Assembly (NCBI GenBank): GCA_005281725.1
Contig: SSBO01000012.1
Coordinates: 21,530,779 to 21,594,778, forward strand
Reading direction: 5' to 3'
DNA from: Wuchereria bancrofti
Taxonomy: Eukaryota > Nematoda > Chromadorea > Rhabditida > Onchocercidae
DNA: 64,000 bases
The notes under the pieces are model-generated. The model was not told the DNA's origin. It was given only the letters and a program-made list of their open reading frames with translations, and made no database searches. A program made the translations under genes and the position numbers. This document shows positions 13,032 through 24,062 of the stretch, piece by piece; positions within the stretch are counted from its first letter, which is position 1, and every line of letters starts with the position of its first letter.

Positions 13032-15285
13032 TTTGAAGTAAATTTGAAGTTTGAAGTTATTCTGGAATTTTTTCTATTGAGATTTTGAAAATTTCTTTTT
13101 AAAAATAAGCAAATAGGTCGAAAGAAATGGGAACTTATCAAAATACTATGTGACAAGTCAGTCAGAAATGATAATTGTTGTAGTCTTTCTGATTATTTAG
13201 TTTTCTCCTCTTTCAGAATTACTGGAAGAGATTACTGAATTACTGAAAAAAATTGTTGAAAAAGAATTCCTTCGCTAATTATGGCGGTAGAAACAAACAT
13301 CTGTCTTGAGCATCTTATGGGTCTATAAATGTTAAAATTTTAGTGGATATTTGCGAATTGTTTATCTTTTTATCTTGATTTAAACAAAATCGTTTTACAT
13401 TTCATGACAAATTGTTGCCTATTTTTACCGAATTTTAAGATTTGGGAAAAAATGAAGGATTTCTTTTTGTGTTTGAATTTGTTTCCAATTAGGTAATGTA
13501 CTTTTTAATTCGAGTGGTTTTAATTTATTTCCACCATTTCATATTGATTATGAATTGGTGAAGAACTGTTTGCTTGAACTTGTTGTCCTGTTTTGCGATT
13601 AATATAATTTCCTTTGCTTATTAAATAGAAGATTTTGAGCTTCTGTCTTATTTTCTTGCATTCCTCTCCTTCTCAAATTCTTGTTGTTCCTGTTCTCTTT
13701 TTGAGAGTAGTGGCCTTGCCTTTGCATATTTCCTTAAATTATTCAATAAGGAGAATTTATTTCATATTTGGAATAATGTATAATATCACGGAACTAGTTA
13801 AAAATTATTCAGTTGAAAATTCTATTAAATTCCATGCAAATTTATTCTGGAACATCAAGTATTGAAAGGAGGAATGATTTAATGGTGCTAGGCATAAAAT
13901 TTTCAAACATAACTTGCAACAACATATTTATTTGTTTCATATTTGTTTGTTTCATTACGAAATTTTTTATGCATACTTGTCCTCATATCTTCTTTTGGAC
14001 GGGTTTTTGCTTATTTGTTCACTTGTATACATATATTCCTGTGTGCATAATTTGTACATAGTTGAAAATGATTTAATTATTGTTGCTGCCACATCGATGT
14101 ACATTGATGCAATAAACAGTTTGATAGAAAATAAACAATTCCGGACGAAAAAAATTGCATACCAAAACTGAAATTAAACTAATGCTTTGTCTGTAGTGCT
14201 AATCAAAGTTCCACTTCAAGTCAAATTCACTCATTGCTTAATACTCTGTAGAAGGTATGTAATTAGCCAAGATTCACTCATTGATGCTTGAATGTTCATA
14301 TTCAATTGATTTTATTCGATGAAATTATGCATTTATAGGTTTTTGCAACAAATTTATTATAAGCATATACAATTAGCAATGTTGATACAACAATAAGGCT
14401 GTGACATGTCGTAAAAGTCGTGTATTTCTTCAACATTTTTGATTTTAAATTTCGATTCCTTTTTCTTTTAGATATTGGCTAGAAGTTACTTCTCAGGTAC
14501 ATCTCCAACAAAGACTGAGAAAGTTGTGAATTTTGTCATATAGTGTTATAGCAATTATTTAGCGTGTAAATTTTGTAGTATTATTGATAGTAATGGCAAG
14601 AAATTATGGATTAGACACTTTTGTTAACAAACGAAATTGATGACAAATTATGGACTAGGCTCTTTTGTGACAAAAAAAAATTTTGGACAAGAATGGATTA
14701 TTTCTTACTTCTAAATAATAAAATTTAACTTTTATTTCTATTATTTAGAAGAATTGAGTGAAATGTGCAATAATCGAATTAATGCACTCATTACTAATGT
14801 TGTTTTCTAAGAAATAATTTTTGAAAATTCTAGAAGTTTATTTATCTTTTCAATTACTACATAATAAGAAATGAATTATGATGAGTAAAACAAAAAAAAA
14901 AAAAAAAAATTAGTTATCATTCATAGATTTGCTAATTTTTCTAAATGTGTATGATTTCCTTTTTGGAAATATTAATAAATTGCAATATTAATTTCATTTC
15001 TTTTCATTCCTAAAATTGTTTTATCTTATCAGTGCTAACATCTTTTGAGTATAACAATTAATATTATTATCTTGCTTGATACAAATGTGTTAATAACTGG
15101 ATTAATAAAAAAAAAAGAGATAATTGATAACCATCACCTATTATCAAGAATTATCATTGATGTGAGCGGTTGTTCGACTAGAAACTTGAATTACAGTAAT
15201 TGATAATTATCATCTACTATCAAAAGTTATCATTGGTGTGATTTTTCAATTCTTCAACTAGAAACTCGAATTATAGTTTAAGAAA
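13032..15285. other. AT-rich intergenic region
   Basis: It follows the SUCO stop. Several AATAAA-like signals and long A/T runs (for example about 14889-14908) are present. No exon with matching splice phases was found; the short ORFs at 13.6-14.2 kb are hydrophobic, low-complexity T-rich translations and look spurious. Confidence 0.5.
15121..15276. repeat. imperfect tandem repeat, two units of about 76-80 bp
   Basis: Unit 1 starts TAATTGATAACCATCACC at 15121 and unit 2 starts TAATTGATAATTATCATC at 15197. Both run through a TATCATTG(A/G)TGTGA block and end in a shared ACTAGAAACT(T/C)GAATTA block. Unit 2 carries a few extra bases before that last block. Confidence 0.75.
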
Positions 15286-16733
15286 ATGGTTGATCCATAT
15301 AGAATGCGTTATGTATGTTTCAATTGAAAATTTAACTATTTATACTGCTTGGCTTCTGATAAATTTCTTAAATTGAATAAGTAAAATGATTGTGATAGAA
15401 GGAAGAACTAAAATTTGTTGTTATTGCAAATTTCAATCGAAATTTTTAAAATTTATCTCTAGCTTTAATATTTATTTGAGTTATTTAAAAAAAACGTTTT
15501 ATAGAGAAGGCGACCAAAAAAGGTATGGACACAGCAAACTGATGTGTATACAGGATTAGAAAAAGTACTTTTATGACATATTTTTATAGAAAAAGTATTT
15601 TTATGATATATTTTTATAGAAAAGGTATTTTTGTGATATATTTTATTTGTTATAATTTAGTGGAAATAATTTCAATTTCCTATCCTTCCAATTTTATAAC
15701 TTTATTCCATTCGTCATCCTTCTTTTTTGACCTTTATCTTTACTTGTCTTTGAAAAATTTTTAAAACAAAAAAAAAAAAGTTAAACTGAGCATTTACATA
15801 TCTAAACTTGCAGTCCGATCGTGAGTTACCTCCTTCGAATGCAATTAATGAGAATACGAAAAGACGAAAAAAGAGGTTTGTTCGAAAAGAAATAGCTATT
15901 AATAGAGAGCAAAAAATTTTGATTTAATTTCCGGTTAATGGTTCATTTTAATTTTTGATAATATTTGAATATATTTCAGATCAGATGAGTTAACTCACGA
16001 TTCCGATAATCCATATCGTCGACTTTATGGTGTTAGCTTTTTAATTTGATAAAATTAAAATAATTCTCAATTTTGTTAAAATTTATTTTCTTAATTTTTT
16101 CCATTTCTGAAAAATCTTTTAAAATATTATTGAATAATAATTCATTTTATATGATAATTTTTGCTAGTAATTCAAGCTACTATTATTATTATTTTTTTTT
16201 CCGCACCCTAAATTTTGCTATGACTAAAAAACAATCATTAAATTTTTCTTGATGAAATAATTTAAAAAAGAAAAAAAAGAATAATTAAAAAAATTGAAAA
16301 TTTTCAAAATAAATTTACATATTATTATTCTTTGTTTTCTTTTAATATTGATTGAAAATAATGCTATATATATATATATTTTTTTTATCAAATACAGTCT
16401 ACGCCATATCAATCATCAAGCGAATTTATTGCACCACCAATAGCTACAGGGGTATGATTTTTAAATTTATTTTATAGAATTAAAATTATTAGCATTATTA
16501 ACATATCATATCATATTGCTACACTATTGTACTCAATTTTATGAAGGAATAATTTTAATTTAATTTAGCCATTACAAGTACCTAGTATTATATTTGAAAT
16601 CGAAGAAGAACCAACCAGGACATGGTACTATTGTCGTTGGACAATTTATTGGATATTATGGTTTATAGCATCTACATTTGCTTATTTTCTCATTTTTCGA
16701 CGATATTACTGTTCAATTCTTATGCAATTTTAA
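15286..16733 (+). CDS. small single-pass membrane protein, unrecognised, 119 aa
   Basis: Five exons (15286-15312, 15814-15875, 15980-16031, 16398-16451, 16569-16733) join in phase to a 119-residue protein. It begins MVDPYRMRYSDRELPPSN, has a basic patch (KRRKKR), then a polar Ser/Pro-rich segment. An acidic stretch (EIEEEPT) comes before one Trp/Tyr-rich hydrophobic helix (TIYWILWFIASTFAYFLIF), and the protein ends in a short basic, cysteine-containing tail. With no signal peptide and the helix within the last 35 residues, a tail-anchored or type II topology is likely. I do not recognise a family. The 27-nt first exon is the weakest part: it has a good GTATGT donor and correct phase, but so short an exon could be chance. 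The last four exons occur again downstream. Confidence 0.55.
15558..15645. repeat. tandem repeat, three units of about 30 bp
   Basis: Three imperfect copies of TAGAAAAAGTATTTTTATGA followed by an ATATTTTTA stretch lie inside the first intron of the small membrane-protein gene. Confidence 0.65.
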
Positions 16734-16891
16734 CTATACATTTTTATTTGATTTTATAAATTCTTTCTGTCTTTTTTTTTTCTTTTTTTTTACACTAATT
16801 TATTTAGCAAAATATTCATTTTTAAGATAGTTAAATTTATTCAAATTATTTTAGTTGTATTATTTTAAATATCTATTTACAAATTCCTATT
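15685..16891. repeat. copy 1 of a 1.2-kb direct duplication
   Basis: This 1,207-bp segment, from CTTCCAATTTTATAAC to AAATTCCTATT, recurs almost base for base immediately after the N at 16892. It carries exons 2-5 of the small membrane-protein gene, the introns between them and 3' flank. Confidence 0.95.
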
Positions 16892-16892
16892 N
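16892..16892. other. ambiguous base (N) at duplication junction
   Basis: The only N noticed in the window falls exactly between the two duplicate copies, which suggests an assembly join or a one-base gap rather than a simple miscall. Confidence 0.9.
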
Positions 16893-18158
16893 CTTCCAAT
16901 TTTATAACTTTATTCCATTCGTCATCCTTCTTTTTTGACCTTTATCTTTACTTGTCTTTGAAAAATTTTTAAAACAAAAAAAAAAAAGTTAAACTGAGCA
17001 TTTACATATCTAAACTTGCAGTCCGATCGTGAGTTACCTCCTTCGAATGCAATTAATGAGAATACGAAAAGACGAAAAAAGAGGTTTGTTCGAAAAGAAA
17101 TAGCTATTAATAGAGAGCAAAAAATTTTGATTTAATTTCCGGTTAATGGTTCATTTTAATTTTTGATAATATTTGAATATATTTCAGATCAGATGAGTTA
17201 ACTCACGATTCCGATAATCCATATCGTCGACTTTATGGTGTTAGCTTTTTAATTTGATAAAATTAAAATAATTCTCAATTTTGTTAAAATTTATTTTCTT
17301 AATTTTTTCCATTTCTGAAAAATCTTTTAAAATATTATTGAATAATAATTCATTTTATATGATAATTTTTGCTAGTAATTCAAGCTACTATTATTATTAT
17401 TTTTTTTTCCGCACCCTAAATTTTGCTATGACTAAAAAACAATCATTAAATTTTTCTTGATGAAATAATTTAAAAAAGAAAAAAAAGAATAATTAAAAAA
17501 ATTGAAAATTTTCAAAATAAATTTACATATTATTATTCTTTGTTTTCTTTTAATATTGATTGAAAATAATGCTATTTTTTAAATTTAAATATTATTCTTT
17601 GTTTTCTTTTAATATTGATTGAAAATAATGCTATATATATATATATTTTTTTTATCAAATACAGTCTACGCCATATCAATCATCAAGCGAATTTATTGCA
17701 CCACCAATAGCTACAGGGGTATTATTTTTAAATTTATTATATAGAATTAAAATTATTAGCATTATTAACATATCATATCATATTGCTACACTATTGTACT
17801 CAATTTTATGAAGGAATAATTTTAATTTAATTTAGCCATTACAAGTACCTAGTATTATATTTGAAATCGAAGAAGAACCAACCAGGACATGGTACTATTG
17901 TCGTTGGACAATTTATTGGATATTATGGTTTATAGCATCTACATTTGCTTATTTTCTCATTTTTCGACGATATTACTGTTCAATTCTTATGCAATTTTAA
18001 CTATACATTTTTATTTGATTTTATAAATTCTTTCTGTCTTTTTTTTTTCTTTTTTTTTACACTAATTTATTTAGCAAAATATTCATTTTTAAGATAGTTA
18101 AATTTATTCAAATTATTTTAGTTGTATTATTTTAAATATCTATTTACAAATTCCTATT
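16893..18158. repeat. copy 2 of the 1.2-kb direct duplication
   Basis: At 1,266 bp this copy is 59 bp longer than copy 1, because an extra partial repeat of a TTTGTTTTCTTTTAATATTG block lies near 17578-17640. A few substitutions occur, for example GTATGA versus GTATTA at the donor after exon 4 and TTTTATAG versus TTATATAG further on. Confidence 0.95.
17022..18000 (+). pseudogene. duplicate exons 2-5 of the small membrane-protein gene, lacking exon 1
   Basis: Exons 17022-17083, 17188-17239, 17665-17718 and 17836-18000 repeat the coding sequence of the upstream copy and end at the same stop, and no disruption of the frame was seen. The duplicated block begins inside intron 1, so this copy has no start exon of its own. 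It is either an assembly duplicate of one locus or a truncated tandem paralogue; extra exons added to the upstream transcript are a third possibility. Confidence 0.6.
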
Positions 18159-21100
18159 GAAAATACGATTTCAGCAATTGATAATTATTAAAAACAAAAA
18201 AGAAAAATTATTTTGCTATATATAGTATTTGCTTGAAATTTCTCAAAAAAAAGTTAATCAATCCCATTTATTATGAAATAAATTGAGTTTTTTTTTTTTT
18301 TTTCTAGAGAGTTGAGTAATAATATGTATTCAAAACTAATAATTTAAGCAATTATTTAGGATTTGAAATTAAAAAAAAGATTCGATTGAAGATAATTCAA
18401 AGAGATATACATTATAATTTAATTTTCTTTAACTTACTTTACTTCTATTCTTATTCTAAATGATTGAAAATGCCTATAATCATCTATTTTATAAAAATTT
18501 AAAGTATAACACCAATAAATATTTTGAAATATGAACGTAAGAGAAGTATTTCATCACAAATAGGGAACAAATTAAAATGATACTTTCCTGTTAGGTCAGC
18601 GACCGATGATAGATTATAATATTTTACAATTTACAATTACATATCTTCATTTTATACATGAAACTGTACTTCTTTTTGCATTCTTAGAGTTGAGTTATTC
18701 AATTTTATTTTTTGAGTAAAAGAATAATGAAATTATTAAATCAGTAAATAAAAATTAGAAAGATGGAAATTTTTCACAGTCAAAAAAACCTTTTTTTTTT
18801 TTTTTCTTTTGAAAACTCTGAAAAGAATAATACACAATGTTCATTGTTGTTTCATTTTCAAATATTTTTTTTTTTTCATTTTTATCTTCTTAAATTACAC
18901 ATCTAATTTGAGCTAAAAAAATTCGAAAGAAAAAGAGAAAACTTGTTGATTTTTTCAATTGAAAATTAATAAGTGTCAAAAAGCAATTTAGTAATTATTG
19001 TACTTCAAAGAAAATATATTGTTGAAAGAAGTGCTACTATGATGATTGATAGCATAAATTCGTTAAACAATGTAACTTCAAAATAAAGGATTAAGCAACT
19101 AGTAACAACCAGTGCCTGGCACTTTCTTCACATTTCATTCTTTTTTTTTTTTCCTTCTAATATTCTTTCAATTCTTTTTTAAATTTTTACAATGTTCCGA
19201 AATTTTTTAATATCTTTCATCACTTGTCCACATATTAAAATGTGTTATAAATGCGAAAAAACAAGTTACGCTAAAATCATTCACAAATTCGCATTAGCTT
19301 TAAAAACTCTACTAGCTTTTCTTCTTTTTTTTTTTTTTATTTTTTTATAGCAAAATTTGAAATTTGATTTAATGAGGACTCTCTTCTTATTGAGAGAAAA
19401 AATAGAAATTAGTAGCAATTCATAATGCACTGAATTCTTCACATTCCTCAAAATGTCTTCCTATATCCATTATATTTAATTACTCCATTCATCCCAATAA
19501 TCCAAATTTCAAAAAAAAAAAAAAAAAAAAGTAAATAAATAAAAAAACATGCTTGAAAGTCATCAAATATTTTGAAAGTTTAATGAAAGTAACATTTCCT
19601 TTCATAACTATAATTGAAATTATTTCATCGTGTTATAAATAGACTTTTATAAATGATTACTTTTAATATTACTATTATAAATAGAATGCAATACATACAA
19701 AAGATGCATAAAAAAGTTTATTTAGTCTATAAGTTGAAAAAATTCAATTAAAAAATTTATATATACATGTGATTAGGATGTGTATGTATAGGATTGCAAT
19801 CAAAATATAATTGATCAAATATTGTCTTATTGTATCAGTTAAAGAATACATCAATCAATTCAGGGAATTATAAATGGACAATAAAAATTAGCAAAAAAAA
19901 AAAGAAAAAGAAAGCACCCAATCTGCTAATTTTTGTTATATATTCTTCATAATAATAGTAATGGAATTAATCAGCAGATCATAGGCAAGAGATTTATAAA
20001 AAGGAAATTAAGTTGATATCAAATTTAATGAAATCCATCAATAAGTCAGACTCACAGACTTTCATATTCCTAGAATTTGCAATATTACTTAAATGATTGG
20101 AAAGGACATTAATTCTATCAATCGGGTAAGTATTAGCTTCGCCTTTATCTCTTCGTTAGAGAGACACAGAAGACGAAAAAAAAAAAGATGATTTACTAAT
20201 TTCTCAAATTTTTTATTGAGGTCAAGAATTCGCAAAATTCAAATGAAAAAGACAAGGCAATGCATATTTTATTTCTAAGTAACTAAAAATTTTTAGAAGA
20301 TTCGATTCCCGATAAAGAAAATGGATAAAGATGATCGGAACTGTGTTTTTCAATATGACTGAGAGAGAAACGAAAAGCTAACGAAGAAAATATTCGTACG
20401 TATGTGTACACCTCTGCATAAGACTGGCAATGCAACTTTCCGGAATTTAAGAAAACTCAAATTTATTGTCCTTAAATAAGTGACTTCAAATGCCATTCCT
20501 TTTCTTCCAGTAAACTAGACAAGAGTATACTACTTCCCTTGAAATATACTATGTCACTTCTTCAGAGTCTCAATATGACTAGTGAGAAAGAAATATAACA
20601 CAAGTTCCCTGCTTTTTTCTGCACATTCAATTCAATTACTGATTTTTAACCACTATATTGATCCACTTTCGACCCAATGTAAAGCTCAATCTGATCTGTT
20701 TACTATAACTTATAGATGCTCAATACTGTAACTTTACTATAACTTATAGATGCCACCGGATAGTTTTTAGAAACTGAATTCTACAGCTGCAAATATAACC
20801 CAAAAGTGAGTGAAACAAGCGTGGTGATTACCTTCCTCACAAAATATTCAGAATAAACAAAGAATAATGCAACAACCAATTAAACTTTGGGCAAAAATGT
20901 GATGATAAACAAGAAAGCAAAAATTTCCCTTTATTTTTAAAGACTCAAAAACAATTGAGGAGGGCAACACATCACAGCAAGCAAGAGAGCATCATTTTCA
21001 AGAGAATCTCGGAAGACCACATATATTCATATATAATTATATACTCGTACATTATTTGGTTAACAATGAGAGAGCGAACGAATGACGAAAAAACGACCTC

Positions 21101-23500
21101 CCCAAATTTTGCCATAATTCGCACTCCTTTTTTTCAAGATTTCAAAACATCTACTTTGGCTAATAATATTAAGAATACAATTGGCTGATGGTGGCATGAT
21201 TAAAATGATAATGTATTGTACAGATTGAGAAGCTCGAGACCAAAGAGGGATAACAGGTACCAAAGCGAAACCATTCATGCTTATGCATATTAAATATGTA
21301 ATGATTATGGGAAATATTAACAGCAGCATCTGCATCAGCGAATTGTAGTTTTAAGTTCGTTAAAAAGTGACCTGAGAAAAAACAAAGAGCAGAGAAGGCG
21401 CGGCCTACCGAAATGGGAAGTAGGTCCGAAAAGGCTTGGGAAGATGATCGCAAAAAAAGCTTCACGAAGAAAAATTTGCGTGGCATGCCGAAAAACAACC
21501 GATAAAAACCGACATAGATATATTTCCCTACCTTATCTTTTCCAGATCTGTGGCGATTAAAACAAACGTAAAGTTATGCAGTTTCATTAATCCCGTGCTT
21601 AATTCTAAAATAGAATTGGGCTCAATAAAAGCAGTGAACCGACACAAATAATACCCAATGAATGAGCTAGATTGCACCTACTGCAAAATTTGGCATCAAT
21701 GAGACCCCAAGGAAACATAGAAGCGAGATCATTTGCAACTTTTTTCTTTTGTATGGAAAAGGAGAGAAAAAGATGACAAACAACCTGCAATGAAAAGATC
21801 GGAAAAAAAGTAAGGACAGTATATAGAAAAGAATGAAATTATGACGAGAAAAGACGTTCGGGAATTAATTAATAGCAATAGTAATAATAATAGTGTTAAT
21901 AATGGAGAAGTAACGATGAGCACTTGCTGATGGAGTTGTTTCTGCTAATCATAGCTGATGATGACAAATGGTAACCATATCAGGAAAAAAGGATGATAGC
22001 AATTAATGCTTAGTTGATCAATTAATGGTTAGTGATATAAAAAAAACACACAATAATAATATAATAAACAAAATGGGAAAGAAAAAATTAAATTAATTGT
22101 ACGCTGAGAATAAAAACGGCGCAAACGACTAAGAATACCCGAAGTAACGAGAACCGATATTTTCCTCTTTGCAAAAAAAAAAAACATGGAAATGCGAGAC
22201 AACCACAGAACAGTAGCTTTCAGTGATCAGTAGCAGCACTAATCTTGCTGCTCGAAATGCTCTTTTTTGTCAGAAAATCCATGACTCTTGCAATAGACCC
22301 CCCTTATTCTGTTGGAACTTACTTATCCATCAATGGAAACATAACTGAATGAAAGCTACTGTACATGCGAATATGGAATAAATGTTGATAGTAAGCATTT
22401 GGTACGGAAGCATGAAGAATTAACATCCCGAATAAGTTTAGAATTTAGATAAAAAAGAAAACACATGAAATGCTTTATAAAGTGACAGTAGAGTGTAAAT
22501 AGGAAAGGACTATTGGTTACTTATACCATAAATATAAAAATATAGATAAGCTATCCCGAGATTTTTGACAAAGCTATTGATAGGTAAATAACTGTATAAC
22601 ACCACGATATTAAAGACCCTACAATGAATGCAGCAAGTGGAGGCTACTGTACCGCAATGGGCACTACATGTACTGAACGTACACACAAGCTTATGCTATG
22701 AGTAAATGTTGCAGTAAATAGCCTAATCTAACAAATATTGACAAACTACAATGCATATGAAGCAGATGACACCAAAAGATTCGGTTCGGTCAACAAACTT
22801 GACCAAAAATCATTCATTCAAACTTTGCTTGCCAAAAACCTTTTGTCCGAACATTAATATGCGCAAGCCATGATCATAAATCAGCTAGAAGATGAAATCA
22901 AACTCAAAATTATATTTCCAACCCATGAATAAGCAAGTATACAATCTTTAAAAACTTGGAGTGTACGTAACCGAACCGATCCTGTTTCCCTGACATATAC
23001 ATATACATACCACGACAATGCACAGAAGCACTCCTCACAGTTCGAGTGAGCTTTAGCTGAGCAGAATGAATGGAAACATATTACGGAGCTTTTGGAAATT
23101 TTAGAGCCAAAGGCTGAGAAAAGGAAAGGGAGAAAAAACAAAACAAAAGCACGTCTCAAACAACGTGATTACCATATAAAATTCCTCCAAAAACTCCTCT
23201 CAACAAGAAAGTCCACAGTAGCTACACATAGTGAACATTATCAATGAGCTTGGAATCAAAAAATATGCACGAGTTTGAAAATATCAACAATGGATCAACT
23301 GAACTACACTTACAGGATAATTAATGATACAAAAATGAAAAAAGGAAGGAATTATCACGATAAAACTAATGCGCTTATCCTAATTAAATGACGAAAAAAC
23401 ACGTACGAAAGAGATAATTTGATGTAATACAATAAGAATCAATCAAGACATCGACATAAATAACCCATGAGAACTGAAGGAAAGACACAAAGAATATTTA
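18159..23500. other. long AT-rich non-coding region
   Basis: About 5 kb with many homopolymer A or T runs of 10-20 nt and no exon chain I can support. A 34-bp-period direct repeat (TTTACTATAACTTATAGATG at 20699 and 20733) is present. Short minus-strand ORFs at 21.0-21.9 kb and 22.9-23.2 kb lack supporting splice structure. Part of the right end may be 3' UTR or exons of the minus-strand candidate that follows. Confidence 0.5.
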
Positions 23501-23609
23501 GATTAGTTTTCATGTTACTAAAAAATAAATTCATTAGAAACAGAATTACTCCGTACCTCTTTCTAGTAAATGAGAACTTATTTACTGCATACACTCTTGC
23601 GCTTACACC

Positions 23610-23828
23610 ATTACCACCATCAGTAACAGCACCAAAGTCAGGAATATAAATAAACATTTTCTGCAGTAAAGCTGTTTCATCTTTTACCCCGGCAATTTTC
23701 GAAAATCCACTAAATGTAACATACAGAAATGGCTGTAAGGTTATCATAATGCACAAGGTGATAGAGGTGTTAAGTGCAATTTTTTCAAAGAAAATATAGA
23801 AGACGAAAAGGGACATGCGCGCATTCAT
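23610..23828 (-). CDS. possible first exon of an unrecognised minus-strand gene
   Basis: A start codon at 23828 lies directly after a long T tract ending in TTTAG, the layout expected of a trans-spliced start. The frame is open for about 70 codons to a GTAAGC donor near 23605-23610, and stays open beyond it. The translation has a hydrophobic stretch (LNTSITLCIMITLQPFLYV), then a less biased segment (KIAGVKDETALLQKMFIYIP). A possible next exon on the same strand, about 23035-23110, is Cys-rich and starts after TTTTCTCAG. No family recognised; it could be chance. It lies about 240 bp downstream of the GW182-like stop, so a downstream operon gene is one reading. Confidence 0.3.
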
Positions 23829-24062
23829 CTAAAAAAAAAAAAAAAAAATGAGAAATCGCTGAATCAGAGATAGCATTATATATATGATTATTTAGGACTA
23901 ACAAAAAAGAAAAATAAAAATGTAAGTTCCATTACGCATGAATTGAGCTGCACGCGCACCGTGAGGTTGAATTCTGTCGAAAATTTCATGATAAATAATG
24001 AAAAAGGCAGGTATAACGACGCATGCGTGCCTTGCTGACTAGTCAGTGTTTCACATCTATTA

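Noticed and set aside
15685..18158. Duplication as a transposon with terminal repeats
   Set aside because: No transposase, terminal inverted repeats or target-site duplication; the block holds ordinary exons and introns.
20290..20330. Possible tRNA T-arm (TTCGATTCCC)
   Set aside because: No matching acceptor stem, D-arm or anticodon arm could be folded around it.
22881..23159. 92-codon minus-strand open frame taken as a whole
   Set aside because: Its N-terminal part lies before a good acceptor and its C-terminal part runs past a GTATGT donor; at most the central 75 nt could be an exon.
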